Below are positions 1 through 11,490 of a stretch of DNA of 64,000 bases, piece by piece. The stretch spans positions 3,522,501 through 3,586,500 of the forward strand of contig BSBM01000964.1 in NCBI GenBank assembly GCA_027924585.1, given 5' to 3'. The notes below the pieces were generated by a model. That model made no database searches. It was not told where the DNA came from and saw nothing but the letters and a program-made list of their open reading frames with translations. Source of the stretch: Larix kaempferi. Lineage: Eukaryota > Streptophyta > Pinopsida > Pinales > Pinaceae. The stretch's first letter is position 1; every line of letters begins with the position of its first letter. The position numbers were made by a program, and so were the translations under genes.

Positions 1-120
1 CTTCCCAAAACTATCTTGACAAAATTGCCTTATCCTAAGCTGCGATGTAACTTAGCAGATAAAAAACTTGTCTTGCAAAAAAATACCTTGCTTGGGCAAG
101 GCCGAATAGGCCCCTAACAC
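1..120. other. Window edge, downstream of gypsy-1 accessory ORF
   Basis: No coding sequence is seen. On the minus strand a TG-starting stretch (TGTAAGTGTTAGG) begins at about position 125, directly at the stop codon of the gypsy-1 accessory ORF. It could be the first bases of the gypsy-1 3' LTR, which would continue outside the window. No second LTR copy is visible to confirm this. Confidence 0.25.
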
Positions 121-3019
121 TTACATGTGGCTCGTCCCTAAGTGACTTTCCCCTTTTGGTTCCATGCTCTGCCCTTCCTCTTGCGGAGCTATTTTTGCAA
201 CCAATTCTTGGTAAGTTGCATTCAACTTCGCAAATGTATCCTTGACATCCTGCTCAATTGCTCTAATTATTTCCAACACATATGGTGTTTCATCTTCCTG
301 AGTTTGTTCTTGTACTGATGCGTGTGCGTCGTGGATTTCCTACAGTTTTTCTTTGATCTATTGCATTAGTGCATGGGCTTCCTCCTGCAGGGACTATGAC
401 TTATCTACGGCTTCAACCCCCTGTTCTCTTAACACTTGAAGTTCTGTTTTTAATTGTTTGACTTCTGGAAATTGGCGGAGTCTGTCTCTAGGTAGTAGGG
501 TCTTCATCTCCACGTTCAGAGCGTCTAATGTTGCTTGATTTTCCTACAAACTGGTTTGGACTTGCAGCAGCTCAGGGTCCTCTTACAGTGCAGTAAACAC
601 TCTCGTAGATTCGTCCAGCAAGTTTTAACACTTTTCTACTTCGCTGGATATGCTCTCTATGGCTGCTTTCACTTCTGCTACTCTGAGCTCTGCCTGATCT
701 GGTGGTGTCTTTGGTTGATTCTCTGCTTCCAAGGCAGCAATCGTTTCTTTATAGTCTATCTCCATGTCTTCCATTTCAGACTTAAGATCACTGACTACTG
801 AGCTGATCTTATTTATAGTATCTGCAAGCTCTGGCTGCTCATCACACTGCAAGATATTCGCACAGACAAAAGTGATAGTCTGCTCTATTCCTCTTTGCTG
901 CTCCTGCTTTCTTTCAAGTGCCTTAGCCTTCCTTGCACTTGATTCCTGCAACTGTTTATAATTTGCACGTAATTCCTAGTGTTGGTTCAAAATGACCATA
1001 TCTCGATCATGTATTCCTTCCACAACTTGCAGGTGCAGATTATGTAGGCCTTTGAGGGGTATCATCGCGATGTCAATCTCCACATGCTCTATGCTTTGCG
1101 CACTCGAATCTAACTCATCACGCGTTAACATTACGCTTAGCGGGTCGATTTTGATGATGCTCGGTTTTGGTGCCATGGTCAAGGAGAAGGTGTTTTCTTT
1201 GGCTGCGATGTGTCCCCTGACTTTCCTTCCGACTCTGATTCTCGTGTCATAGCCAAGTCATGCTAGACATGCTCAAAATTCTTTGTTATTCCTTGCAACG
1301 TGGTGAGATTTTGTGGCAAAGTTTCTTGAATTTCCTCATTCTTACTGTCTTGGAGGGCCATCATGTTTTCTATATGTTCAGTAACCATGGATGTGATGAT
1401 CTCATGGTCATCATCATGCAGCCTTGCTTCTGATGGATCCTGTACGGCTTTCTATTTCTTTTTCTGGACTTTCTGCTGTACAGAGCTTTCAGGTTCTTTT
1501 CTTTCTCCTGATGGTGACTTTTCAACAATCATTGTTGGTATTGGATTACTTTCGTCCGAGTCACAATCGATGTTCATAGGTCCTTCGACCTTCCATTCAT
1601 CTAGCCACTTCTTCATAATGAGTTCGATATCTGCTTCATCCATGGGATAGTTCCCTTGGAACCATTCTGGGTTTTTTTCTATGCCTTCGCTGAAATATAA
1701 ATGGACTGCATGTCAGCACTAGAATTTAAGGTGTGAATATACTTAGATGTTACATCTTTGGAGATACACAGTGTGTGAAGGATGACATCACACAACTTCT
1801 TGTAATATGTGTAGAATACTTCATTCGACGTGCACTATCTTTTTGGCATCAGATTTTCCCATAGATTTGCATATCTAGGTCCTCGACAGTCATTGCTTGG
1901 AGAGATGAGGCCAACATAGTGCCTTGGGTACTTCCAGCCTACAAATGAAATCAGTACCATCAGCTAAGTATAATGGAAAGTGGCACCATTGACCTGAGTT
2001 TCACGGGCATCTTTTAGAAACTAGTTCAGTAAATATTGGCACCAGTTAAATCTTCTGCCCTGCGCTTCCTTTGCCCCAAGGAGGACTGGATCGGCTGGTA
2101 CTTCTGTAGGTATGGCCTTCCATAATATTTTTCTTGCTAGCATTTGTACTACAAAATGCGTAGCATCATCGTTTATATCATCCGCGACAAATCCTCTTTT
2201 TCCTTTCAGGATGTTGTGAGTTTCTTTCATCTATACGGTAATCTCCTTATCCCTAGTTTTGTCGAAAAAGTACTCCTTAGGGCCCTCTCCTCGCTTGCTT
2301 AACCCCGTGATCCGATGGATCAGGTCGATGTTGAGGTCGACGTTTCTGTCCAACCAAAGGTAGCCTTGGTGTGTGCATGATATGAGTGTACGCACCACCA
2401 CGTTAAGTTCTGGGCTATGGTCAAAGTGTGGAAGCCTCAATAGGTTCAACAACCCTGATTAGACAACTTCAGACATCCAGCTCTGCGCGACCAACAACGG
2501 GTTGTTCTGGATGTCCATCTTCTAGCACATATATCTATCTAGATGAAATTGTGGGTATTTCGGCTCGTCTGGATCCTTTTACTGTTGTAGCAAGTTGTAG
2601 TCTTCCAACTTATAGTTCACGATCTTACCCAACAGATTCTCTTCTAGTTCTACATGTTTGGATATGGGTGGAAGCGGTATCTCATACTTGGCATTTCTGG
2701 AGAGCTTAATGGCCAATGCCTCCTGTGCACGTGGAGAGATATACTTGGGCGTCAAGGTAAGTGGCAGCTCCTTATCCCCTGGTGGAACTTCTGGTAGCTT
2801 GGAGCCCATTACTTTCACCTTGACTTTCTCAACTACGGGTTCCTTACCCTTGCTTTACATTTGTGTAGAATGTCATGGCGAATGGTGTGAACCTTGTCCT
2901 TTTTTTGTAACAACCTTCTTAGCAGGGGTTCTCATCAACCCCTCAAGCCCGGTTTGCTTAAACACCCTCACAGTCTGCTCGACTGTAGACTCTTGCTCAA
3001 CTGTAGAATCATCAGACAT
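121..3019 (-). pseudogene. gypsy-1 accessory ORF (sense strand, downstream of integrase), broken
   Basis: A run of minus-strand reading-frame pieces (3019-2870, 2818-2579, 2452-2231, 2230-2021, 1643-1452, 1182-976, 951-625 and on to a TAA at 121-123) reads as one degraded protein of roughly 900 codons. A start ATG lies at 3019-3017, about 122 bases after a TATA box. The N-terminal part is Glu/Thr- and Lys-rich. The middle (residues GYLWLDR, LIHRITGLSK, KGKRGFVADD, FNWCQYLLN) resembles the unnamed protein found between integrase and 3' LTR in some plant gypsy elements. The C-terminal part (951-625) is Glu/Lys/Ala-rich and looks coiled-coil. A stop near 2875 and several frame changes break it. 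It is not an obvious envelope: I see no signal peptide or membrane segment. Function unknown. Confidence 0.65.
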
Positions 3020-3140
3020 TCACTGGACCGTTATCTGCAAACTCACAGGATAACTGAGCACTTACTGGAAACATATTGAACTAGGGTGTGCGGAAAAATT
3101 TTCAGAGTTTCAGTAACGCCTGCGATTCCAGACATAGCGG

Positions 3141-3149
3141 TATTTATAG
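3141..3149 (-). promoter_or_regulatory. TATA box upstream of the gypsy-1 accessory ORF
   Basis: CTATAAATA on the minus strand, 122 bases upstream of the ATG at 3019, within a non-coding leader that separates this ORF from the end of pol (3690). The spacing suits a plant RNA polymerase II core promoter, suggesting an independent transcript for the accessory ORF. Inference only; no transcript evidence. Confidence 0.5.
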
Positions 3150-3689
3150 GCGCAATTGAGCCTTAGCTGCACCAATAAATGGTTAGAAAAGCATTAATTA
3201 TCATGTCCATTGGCTAGATCCTCCTAAGATTCAGGTCCTTTCCTCCATTAACTTCATCGAAACGACTATTTTTGCATTAAAATCTCAAGCAATCATCAGC
3301 AAAATCACTGAATAACGACTAATTTTCCAACCGACATTTTAACGGCTAGCTTCTTGGAGCATTGCGTCGAACTGAGCAGTGGGTTGTCACTATTCCTAGT
3401 GTGGTTACTTCACACTGCTAGGCTTCTTCCTTCTGAACTTTGGATCTTTCTTGTTCTCTTTGAACTGTGTAGCTACATTTTGAGCTTCGTACTGCACACT
3501 TTTTCTTTTCTTTTCATTTTCTTTTCCCTTTTTTTCATCCAGAGATTCACTTCTCAACTAGTGTTGTGCAGTCGATGCATTCCTTTCATCAGACTTCGCG
3601 TATCGGGCCAAATTGTGTACAGATTCTTTTGCATTTCTAGTGCCCAATTTCAACTATACTTGACACTAAGAAATTTTCTTTTCTTCTGA
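3150..3689. other. Non-coding spacer between gypsy-1 pol and accessory ORF
   Basis: No reading frame is supported. It contains a long pyrimidine-rich tract on the plus strand (about 3460-3560), that is, a purine-rich tract on the sense strand of the element, and probably the upstream part of the internal promoter. Confidence 0.5.
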
Positions 3690-5546
3690 TCACTGAGGGT
3701 TCTGTGAAGTAAGACTATCCCTGTAGGGCTTTAGTCTACTCTCATTCACTAGACCTGGTAAGTTATCTCCTGCTAATGTGGCTAACTGAGCTGCGCCACT
3801 GTTAATAACATGCACAACAATATATGGGCCAAGCCAATGCATTTTAAATTTGCCAGGAAATTTCATGAACTTGCTATCATACAGGAGGACAAGTTCACCT
3901 ACCTGAAAGGACTTGTTTTTGATGTGGCGATCATGACATGATTTTTCTCTATCTTTCTGCACTTGTTGGTGAAATCCTGCAATGAAGCAATCCTCTTCCA
4001 ATCCAACCAAGTGTAGAATCCTTTATTCTATTTTTTCTTCACCTTCCATGCCCGTGAATGCAACAATTCTTAATCTTGGTACAATGTACTCCATAAACAT
4101 CACAACTTCCTATCCATAGGCCAATCTGAAGGGTGTATGTCCCATCATCCTTTTGCAAATTGTTTTGTATGCCCATAACACAACTTGAATGCGCATATCC
4201 CAATCATCCCTATTTACATTGCATACTTTTGTCAGCACATTCTCTAGTACCTTGTTGAAAGCTTCAATAGTTCCATTAGCCTACGGATGATGCGGTGTAT
4301 TCCTCTGATGATAAATGTGGAACTCTTTAGTAATGGCATCAATAGTTCTATTAAAAAATTGAGTCCCTTGATCACTCATTAAAATCTTCGGGCATCCAAA
4401 TCTAGTAAGGATGTTCTCAAAGATGAACTACGTGGAAGTAGATACGCTATAGTCCTTCACTGCTTTAGCTTCTTCCCATCCTGTGAGATAATCAGTTGCG
4501 GTGATAATATATCTCACACAAGTCCTCTTTCCTGGTCGGTTAATAGGTCCCACGAAATCAATAGCCCATTTTTCAAATGCTTGTACTGTCAACTGTGGTT
4601 TTAACGACATTTCATCTCTTTGCGATGGCTTTCCCATTCTTTGACAGACATCACAACTCTGGCAATGTTCCTTTGAATCTTTATGGATTGTAGGCCACCA
4701 TAGCCCTGCTCGTAATATCTTCTGTGTAGTAGCTCTACCTGCGTAGTGACCTCCTCATGCACCTGAATGTGCCTTAGCCAATATAAATGGCTTCTCATGC
4801 TCTAACATGCAGCTGCGCAACACTTCATCTAGTCCCAACTTGTATAGTTGTCCTACTATGATAGTTAAGTCTGCTGCCCTGACTACCAACTGCTTCTTTT
4901 GCTGTGTAGTGAACTCTGTAGGTGCCAATCTTGTAGTTAAAAAGTCTACAATATCCTTGTAATAATCATCAACGACCTCTATGGCAAATAACTGCGCGTC
5001 ATGCAGATTGTCTTTGAGGTTTTGTGGGTTCTTCACCTGACTCGATCCTTGAGAGATGGTCAGGTCCTAGGTTCAATCTTCCTGGTTTAACAATGATCTC
5101 AAAGTCATTTTCTTGGAATAGTAACAACCATCTGCAAATTCTCCCCCTTAACACTGGTTTATTGACCAGATACTTTAAAGCGGAATGGTCAGTAAACATT
5201 GAGAAGTGTGCACCCAACAAATAGTGCCTGAATTTCTGCAGTGCGTACACCATAGATAGACCTTCTCTTTCTGTGGTTGTATAATTATTTTTCAGGTGAT
5301 GAGAGCTTCCTGCTGAAGAATGCAATAGGATGGTCAATGCCTCCCTCACTTGGTTGTGCTAGCACCACACCGAGTGCAATGGACAAAGCATCAACACACA
5401 TGGAATTGCTTGTCCTAATCTGGAAAGACAAGGATAGGCGCAGTTACCATTTTCTCCTTTAGTGTGTCTAGGCCTTGCTAACATTCTGCATTCCAGATAA
5501 ACTGTGCTTCTTTCTTTAACAGATTCTCCATTGGCATGGTTATCTG
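3690..5546 (-). pseudogene. gypsy-1 pol, 3' half: end of RT, RNase H, integrase
   Basis: This is the minus-strand continuation of RT after the A1 insertion. The thumb segment (PMENLLKK) is followed by RNase H with its acidic residues in CVDALSIALG, TTTEREGLSM and MFTDHSALKY (5460-5230). A linker (5036-4755), an H2C2 zinc-binding stretch with GLWWPTIHK-like residues (4798-4640) and the integrase core (AIDFVGP, MSDQGTQF, TIEAFNK: the D, D, E triad, 4600-4240) come next. The C-terminal domain (MHWLGPY, about 3850) ends at a stop at 3690. In-frame stops (for example the TAG at 4425-4427 and one near 4283) and frame changes make it non-functional. The D-D-E spacing, H2C2 and GPY motif support a standard Ty3/gypsy integrase; I see no chromodomain. 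Confidence 0.85.
5542..5546. repeat. Target-site duplication of copia A1, left copy (atctg)
   Basis: Five bases directly outside the left LTR of A1. The right copy (14740-14744) reads acatg. They match at 3 of 5 positions, but deleting A1 plus one copy restores the gypsy-1 RT reading frame exactly, which supports a decayed 5 bp duplication. Confidence 0.6.
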
Positions 5547-6127
5547 TGTTAAATTTTTGATATTTTCATTCAATATTATCTAGTATCACTAAGAGAATAA
5601 CATGCACAACATAACAATCCCAAGGGACAATGACACAAAGCATTTCACCGGGGAAAAGCAAGAAGGTGAAAAACCCCGCAACTTCTTGAGAGATAGAATA
5701 AGCACCAATACAAAGATCAAACCCCAAAAGATAGATGTCTTCAACAACTACTCCTCCTCCACTTGTGCGCACTCCTCTCTCTCATCTATGCGAGTTGGAT
5801 GAGTGAGTGAATGAGTAAAATGATAGAGACACGCTCTCTATTTATACAATGACTTGAATTGCCTTTAACCTTAACTGGGCTGACTTTTTAAGGAAGCCTA
5901 ATAACCCATTCACATGACTCATACAGGGCCGACCCCACCAAGGTTGTCTAATAACCCATCAAATACAAATGATGACACTTACAATGTAACTTGCAACACT
6001 TGCAAATACAAATGATGACACTTCTAATCGGAGGAATAATACATCTCCGTTGGGGATACAATAAGGTACAAATGTAATACATACAATATACAAGTGAATA
6101 TATTCCAAAGTTACAAATAAATCAACA
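5547..6127 (-). repeat. copia A1 3' LTR (581 bp)
   Basis: Reads TGTTGATTTATTTG...AAATTTAACA on the minus strand. It is the same family as 14149-14739, 29081-29703 and 31812-32444, and contains a TATA-like CTATTTATACAATG segment read in plus (about 5838-5852). Compared with the 5' LTR of A1, several substitutions are visible in any 70-base stretch, so the insertion is old. Confidence 0.9.
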
Positions 6128-6140
6128 CTCCCTCTTAACA
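6128..6140 (-). other. Polypurine tract of copia A1
   Basis: Minus-strand TTAAGAGGGAG immediately precedes the 3' LTR; A2 has the same tract at 31801-31811 on the plus strand. This is where plus-strand DNA synthesis would be primed. Confidence 0.75.
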
Positions 6141-6389
6141 AGGAAGGTATTCTCTTGACACACGTCATCAATACATATAGGTACAAGTCTTCAATTCTGG
6201 AGCTGGATCATCATCACTGGATCATGGAGCATCATCTTCACTGCTGTTGTACACATCATCTCGATCACTAGTGCTATCTCTCAATTCTTGTCATAGGAAG
6301 TTCTATAGAGCCAACCCTTTTTCCTGTTGGTTGTAGGCCTAGCCTCCTATAGGTCTTCATCATATATGGGCATCTTGTGGAATCCTCAG

Positions 6390-6825
6390 GGATGATTATG
6401 TGTGTCAACAAAACCTCGAAAGAGCATCCCAGGAATTTTACGAGCTTACTGCTCAACCTATTGGATCTCCATAGATCTTTTAAATGTGACCTTCACAAAA
6501 CCTTAAAAGAATGTCTTGCGACCTGCAAGATCTCTAAAGAGCATCCTAGGACATTTATGTTCCTAGCACAACCTATCTGGATCTCCAGGACCGATTACAT
6601 GTGAACTCGTAAAACCTTAAAAGAGTGTCTTGCAACCTACAAGATCTCTAAAGAGCATCCCAGGACTTTTACGTGCCGAGCACAACCTATCCGGATCTCC
6701 GGGACTGATTACATGCAATCCTTGAAAAACCTTAAAAGAGTGTCTTGCGACTTGCAAGATCTCTAAAGAGCATCCCAAGACTTTTACGTGCCTAGCAAAA
6801 CCTGTCAAGATCTCCAGGACTGATT
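6390..6825 (-). repeat. Tandem array in the 3' non-coding part of copia A1
   Basis: About four degenerate units of roughly 105-125 bp, each holding an 'aaagagcatccca' / 'ttttacgtgcc' / 'ggatctcc' core. The reverse complement matches the array at 31000-31600 in A2 (units with 'gggatgctctttcgag'). No reading frame is kept. The array is interrupted on its right side by the insertion at 6831. Confidence 0.75.
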
Positions 6826-6832
6826 TCATTTG

Positions 6833-6853
6833 TTAGCACTAAATTAGTGCTAA
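6833..6853. repeat. Near-perfect palindrome at the solo LTR tip
   Basis: TTAGCACTA/AATTAGTGCTAA, about 10 bp arms, sits two bases inside the LTR start. Its position at the very terminus suggests part of the end recognised by integrase. Confidence 0.6.
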
Positions 6854-7767
6854 GCATTCGGGGGAGTTTATGCCCATATAAATGCTAAGGGAATCACTAT
6901 TCCAAAAATTCATAGGCCAAAAACAATCCAAAGGATTAAATCCTGAATGAGGGATCTGGCCCAAAGACTGAAGAATCTGATAGTGTTTAAGGTTTCTTGC
7001 TGTAATCAGGTAAGTAAAACTGAAACAAGTTGCCCCTGCTACATGTGTAGATACATACGGACGACTACGATCCAAAATGGTAAAGGATCAAGGGTCGTAA
7101 ATGACTATCACGATGGGAGTTGACTGACCTCTAAATGCTAGTGAAGGGGTTCGCTGACATGTTTGTCCAAGAAAATAAATGGTTGATCGCCAGGATTAGC
7201 GGACAGAAAGGAGTTCACATTTTCCACATGCACATTAAATACCGCATTTCATATTTGTGAAGTTAGGTTAAAGCCTCGCATCTTTTGATGGTCCAGATCT
7301 TGTTAGGAGCAGATGTACGGTCGAGAGCAACTTCACAGATGTTACTTATCCAATGAAGCAGTGGGTTCTGAATAGGCGAGGTCGATAAAAGAAGCGCCAT
7401 TCGACGGATCAGATGAAAGTCGGATCGAAACCTATGGCCCTAAGGCGATCTCAAGTGAAAGCAAAGAAAAAGAATCTCCAGTACAAAGTAATGAGTTCCA
7501 CATGGATGGGGGTAGCCTCATCATTGTCATGTGTGTATCCATCCACAGAGAGGACATGGTTTGGCACATTTGACGACAGTGTTGATTTCAGTTATCATGC
7601 CCATTCGCGTAGGAGATCTTGTCAGGTCATCATGGCAGAATGATTACTCAAGGCTGTCGTCATTGTCACGGTAGTTATAAAGCATGGCCACCCATGGTGC
7701 GCAGCCCACGTCCATACTAGAAAGGTGGCAGGCGTGACCATTCGGGCATCTTACTGCTGAGAGCAGT

Positions 7768-8130
7768 GTGATGGAGGAGGGACAGAAGGTCGAGGTGGTT
7801 ATCGTGCTTGAACAAGTGTGGTTCGAGGTGGAGGAAGATATGATTCCTTCATCTCCAATAGTTCTCGACCAGGTGGAGGAAAGCTCAGGCAACGAGCTAG
7901 AGGAACAAGAGGATTTGCAGGTAGGAAAAGAGGAGCGACGTCGGTTAAAGAAGAGGCGAACCTCTGAGAGCAAGGGGGACACATGCCCAGACATGGAGAT
8001 GGTTAAGGATCACATCCTCCCCACCGAAACAACGACACCTCCTCCCGTGGATGAAGGAGCACCAGCAGATGATCCACGAAAGATAGAAAACTTCTTCAGT
8101 CCTCAGGGAGAGCTAAAGGCTCCTGAATGA
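7768..8130 (+). other. Open frame inside the solo LTR (120 codons), doubtful gene
   Basis: A Glu/Asp-rich, then Lys/Arg-rich (RRRLKKRR) 120-residue frame with no recognisable domain, upstream of the TATA box at 8426. It could be chance or the remnant of a sequence captured into a long LTR. A neighbouring frame at 7413-7643 is equally anonymous. I would not call either a gene. Confidence 0.2.
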
Positions 8131-8425
8131 GGTGACGGTCCGCTCGCATGTTCTTTCGTTTTCTCTGGCAAGTCTATTTCCTGGATAAATGTATGGACGT
8201 CATTTTCTTCCATTTTGTAGCATAGTTTGGGCCTACCTATTGTTTGAAATCACTGCTGTCTGAACCTTACAAAGAGACATATGTATCGTCAGTTGCAGTT
8301 TGTCTGATGGCCGTCGCTATCATTTTGTAATACGCTGTCAAGAGAAGCTAACTGAATGGAATAGTTGGCAGCATAGTCATATCTTGATTTTTAACCATTT
8401 TGATGCTCAGTCTAGGGCCGAGGGC

Positions 8426-8434
8426 CTATAAATA
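8426..8434 (+). promoter_or_regulatory. TATA box of the solo LTR
   Basis: CTATAAATA within the 6831-9234 insert, with a candidate transcript start and the 'ctgtaatatctttcttaataga' type R-region downstream. This places the U3/R boundary near 8455 and the LTR orientation on the plus strand. Confidence 0.5.
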
Positions 8435-9234
8435 GCAATGCAAAGGAATAGCAATGGGTTGAAAAAGTCATTTGGTCAAGGCCCGGGAGTGCCTAGTTTT
8501 GTAGTTCTGTAATATCTTTCTTAATAGAATTCGCAGCGTTGGTAATGGAGGTCCTACCAGAGATTCATGTGTCACTTTGTTTACAATCTGTCTATCTTCT
8601 TTCTCAAATGTGATTGTACTTCTTGTTATTCATTTCCATTATGTGTTCCCTTTCATGTCTGAAATCAGAGTATAGTAGCATAGAATTCTTGACCACAGGC
8701 TCTAGCTATTGTTTCAGATGTTCACTTAACAGTTCAATTAAAGTCGATATTGAATTCATCCATGCCAGTTGCTCATATCGATGGTATGTTGTCACCTTCT
8801 TCTTTTATCACATGAACTTAGCATTTTGACTGGAAGCGGGTGGCTACCTTGCCTCTGTTTCGGTATCTCACACTATGGCACTGTTATTTGATTTATGCAT
8901 TATACCATGACTCCATTTCCCACGTCTCTCCTATGATTATCTCACCAAAATTTAAACCAAATTGTTCTGTCAGAAGTTTGACGGCCCTCTTAATCGATTG
9001 AATATCCAGGGTAAGAGAGCCGTGTTTTCATCATTGATATTATTTTCGGTCCTCTATGGAATGTTGTGTACATTCATCATTGCAAAATTGTTTGCATGTT
9101 TTCAATATTTTATGAATGTTTAGAGAGAGCCCTCTCGGATCGCGCTAGGTCAGTAGCACAAATTCAAAATGGTTACTGGTTACCCCGATTCTACCTCTCC
9201 ACAGCTTTGGAGGTCATTTTGGGTGTTAAAAACA

Positions 9235-9430
9235 TGCACCTGCACAACCTGTCCATGGCCACATAGTATCATATGGATACTCATGATCATACTGATCATC
9301 ATCATAGCATCATCCTCATGCATATCATCTGGATAATCGTATTGACGCTCATCACACAACACTTACATCCACAGCCATGGGAAGGATCCTCCTACCACCA
9401 TGCTTTGAATGGCTCCTACACATGTGTCCC
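9235..9430 (-). repeat. Simple GATCAT-rich repeat zone of copia A1
   Basis: Dense short words built from 'atgatcat', 'catcatc' and 'gatcat', with the matching zone in A2 at 30790-30960. It lies between the RNase H end and the array at 6390-6825. Confidence 0.65.
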
Positions 9431-9431
9431 A

Positions 9432-10990
9432 TCACTTGCTCCTCGAAGTATCTTCTATCTGAAGAACACCAATCCTCTCTCGTAAGTACTCGAACTTCAC
9501 TCTAGCTAGTGGTTTGGTCAACACATCTGCAATCTGCTCATCCGTTGCAACATACAAGAGCTTCACTGCTCCTCTCTGCACCATATCCTTGATATAGTAA
9601 TATTTGATCTCAATATGCTTCGACTTGTCATGGAACACTGGGTTCTCATACAACTTCATGCAACTCTGGTTGTCCTAGAAGATACAAGTAGCATCAAATT
9701 GGAGATCAAATAAATCAGACAGTAGCTTCCTAAGCCATACTACCTCACAACTAGCCGAACAAGCTGTGACATACTCTGCTTCGGCTGTACTCAGTTCTAT
9801 GCAAGATTGCTTCCTGCTAAACCAAGAGATCACACTTGATCCTATACTGAAGCAACACCCCGAAGTGCTCTTCCTATCTGTAGCACTGCTTGCCCAATCT
9901 GAATCAACATAACCCTCCAGGTTAAACTTTTGATTCACATCGTACTTGATCCCATAATCAACCGTACCCTTTGGGTAGCTCAGAACATGCTTTATAGCAA
10001 TCAGGTGAACATGTCTAGGATCTGTCAAGAACTAGCTTAAGGTGTTCACCGCAAAGCAAATATCAGGTCTCGTGTTCATCAAGTACATCAAGGTCCCAAT
10101 CATCTGACAATACATCATGGCATCAACCGACTCTGATGAAGCATCACTCAATAGCTTTAGGTTTGATGCCATAGGTGTGGCCATGGCCTTGCAATCCATC
10201 ACCTGAACTGCTTCAATATTTCTCCTGCATACTTCCCTTGTCAAAGGAATATTCCATCTGCACTATGCCACACCTCCATACCTAGAAAGTAATGCATCAT
10301 ACCCAAGTCCTTCATCTCGAACTCAGCAGCACGCTTCCTCTTTGTGTCAGCAATCAACCTATCCTCACATATCATGAACATGTCATCCACATACAATAGG
10401 AGAATCACTAGATTTCCTTTCTCAACCTTGTAGTAAAGGTTGGAATCTACTTTACTCTTGGTAAAGCCTAAACTAGACAGAAAGCTGTCTATCCTGCCAT
10501 ACCATGTTCCGGTGCTTTCTTCAATCTGCACACATATGACTCCCTATCATGTGTCTCAAAACTTAGTGGCTACTCCACATACACTTCCTCTTCGACTACA
10601 CCATTCAAGAAAGTTGTCTTGACATCCATCTAGTGTATCTTCCACTTCATTAATGTAGCCAGAGCAAGTACTGTTCTTATGGAAGTGTATCTGGATACAG
10701 GTGCAAAAGTCTCTTCATAATCTATCCCTTCTTTCTAAAAGAAGCCACGAGCCACAAACCTTGCCTTGTATTTCTCTATCCTACCATCTGCAGCATGCTT
10801 GATCTTAAAGATCCACTTGGAAGTCATGAAAGACTTCCCTTCTGGTCTCAGGACCACATCCCAAATGTCATTCTTCATGATCGAATTGTACTCCTCGATC
10901 ATGGCATCCTTCCATTAATGCATCCCAGATCCTGGGAACTTTAGATTCTTCAATATCTTCAATATCTAGTTTCCTTGAACTTTGTTGCTA
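9432..10990 (-). pseudogene. copia A1 RT and RNase H, broken
   Basis: Minus-strand pieces read as the copia reverse transcriptase. They start near 10960 (MKNDIWDVV), pass DVKTTFLNG (about 10610) and LLLYVDDMF with the catalytic YVDD (about 10390), then FEMKDLGMMHYFLG and PDICFAVNTLS, to about 10030. RNase H follows with GYVDSDWA, STAEAEY and a terminal HDKSKHIEIKYYYI (10028-9520). At least four frame changes occur (10531, 10241, 10032, 9675). The same region in B is nearly intact (26041-27426) and helps define the order. Confidence 0.85.
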
Positions 10991-11490
10991 GAACAAATGT
11001 TGTTGTCCTTCATTTGTACGTGATTGTACACAATATTTCCTACAAATCAAATTCAATTGCATGATTAGAAACATCTCATAATTTTCAGAGCAAATTCTTA
11101 CACATAAAGATATATGTCATATAGTCATGCAATTATCTTAGCCAATGCTTCAATACAACATTTATCCATATCCCGTAACTTTCTAGATTCCTTCCATCTC
11201 TACCAGTACATTGTTAAGAGTGTGCACAACTCCCAACATGTCCGCAAAGAGGTTTCATTCTAGATAAGTAGCAATGGAATGTTGTACAATACCATAGGCC
11301 ACTTACCCATTACTATATCTAGTTCATTAATGCAACGTTTCTAAAATTCATAATATACATCCTAAATATAGGAACATAAGTATGTACATGACTGAACAAC
11401 ATCATTTAAGTATTCATATATACAGGAAATAAACTACTTATATTTGTTCGGTTGTTGGGTGGACTCCATATCAATCTTTGCTTCCTTGCA
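10991..11490. other. Unassigned AT-rich stretch replacing the C-terminal integrase region of A1
   Basis: Between the integrase remnant and RT, where B encodes the integrase C-terminus and linker, A1 has about 500 bases of AT-rich sequence without recognisable pol. It may be a small non-coding insertion or a replacement by illegitimate recombination. I see no clear terminal repeats. Confidence 0.45.

Larger units (their letters stand above)
6831..9234 (+). mobile_element. Probable 2.4 kb solo LTR inserted in copia A1
   Basis: A2 has no counterpart of this stretch. Sequence matching A2 stops at 6830 and resumes near 9235 ('cacaacctgtccatggcc'). The insert begins TGTTAGCACTAAA and ends TTAAAAACA, an LTR-like TG...CA. 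Within it lie a TATA box (8426-8434) and, about 70 bases on, a stretch resembling an R/U5 region with an AATAGA signal. I see no pol, primer-binding site or second LTR, so a solo LTR of a long-LTR gypsy element is the best reading. The flanking five bases (tcatt / tgcac) do not form a clear duplication, so exact ends are uncertain. Confidence 0.6.

Noticed and set aside
121-3019. Envelope gene making gypsy-1 an Athila-like errantivirus relative
   Set aside because: Position fits, but no signal peptide, membrane span or cleavage site is visible.
7413-8130. Host gene exons inside the solo LTR
   Set aside because: No domain, no splice pattern, and frames do not continue; left as a doubtful open frame.
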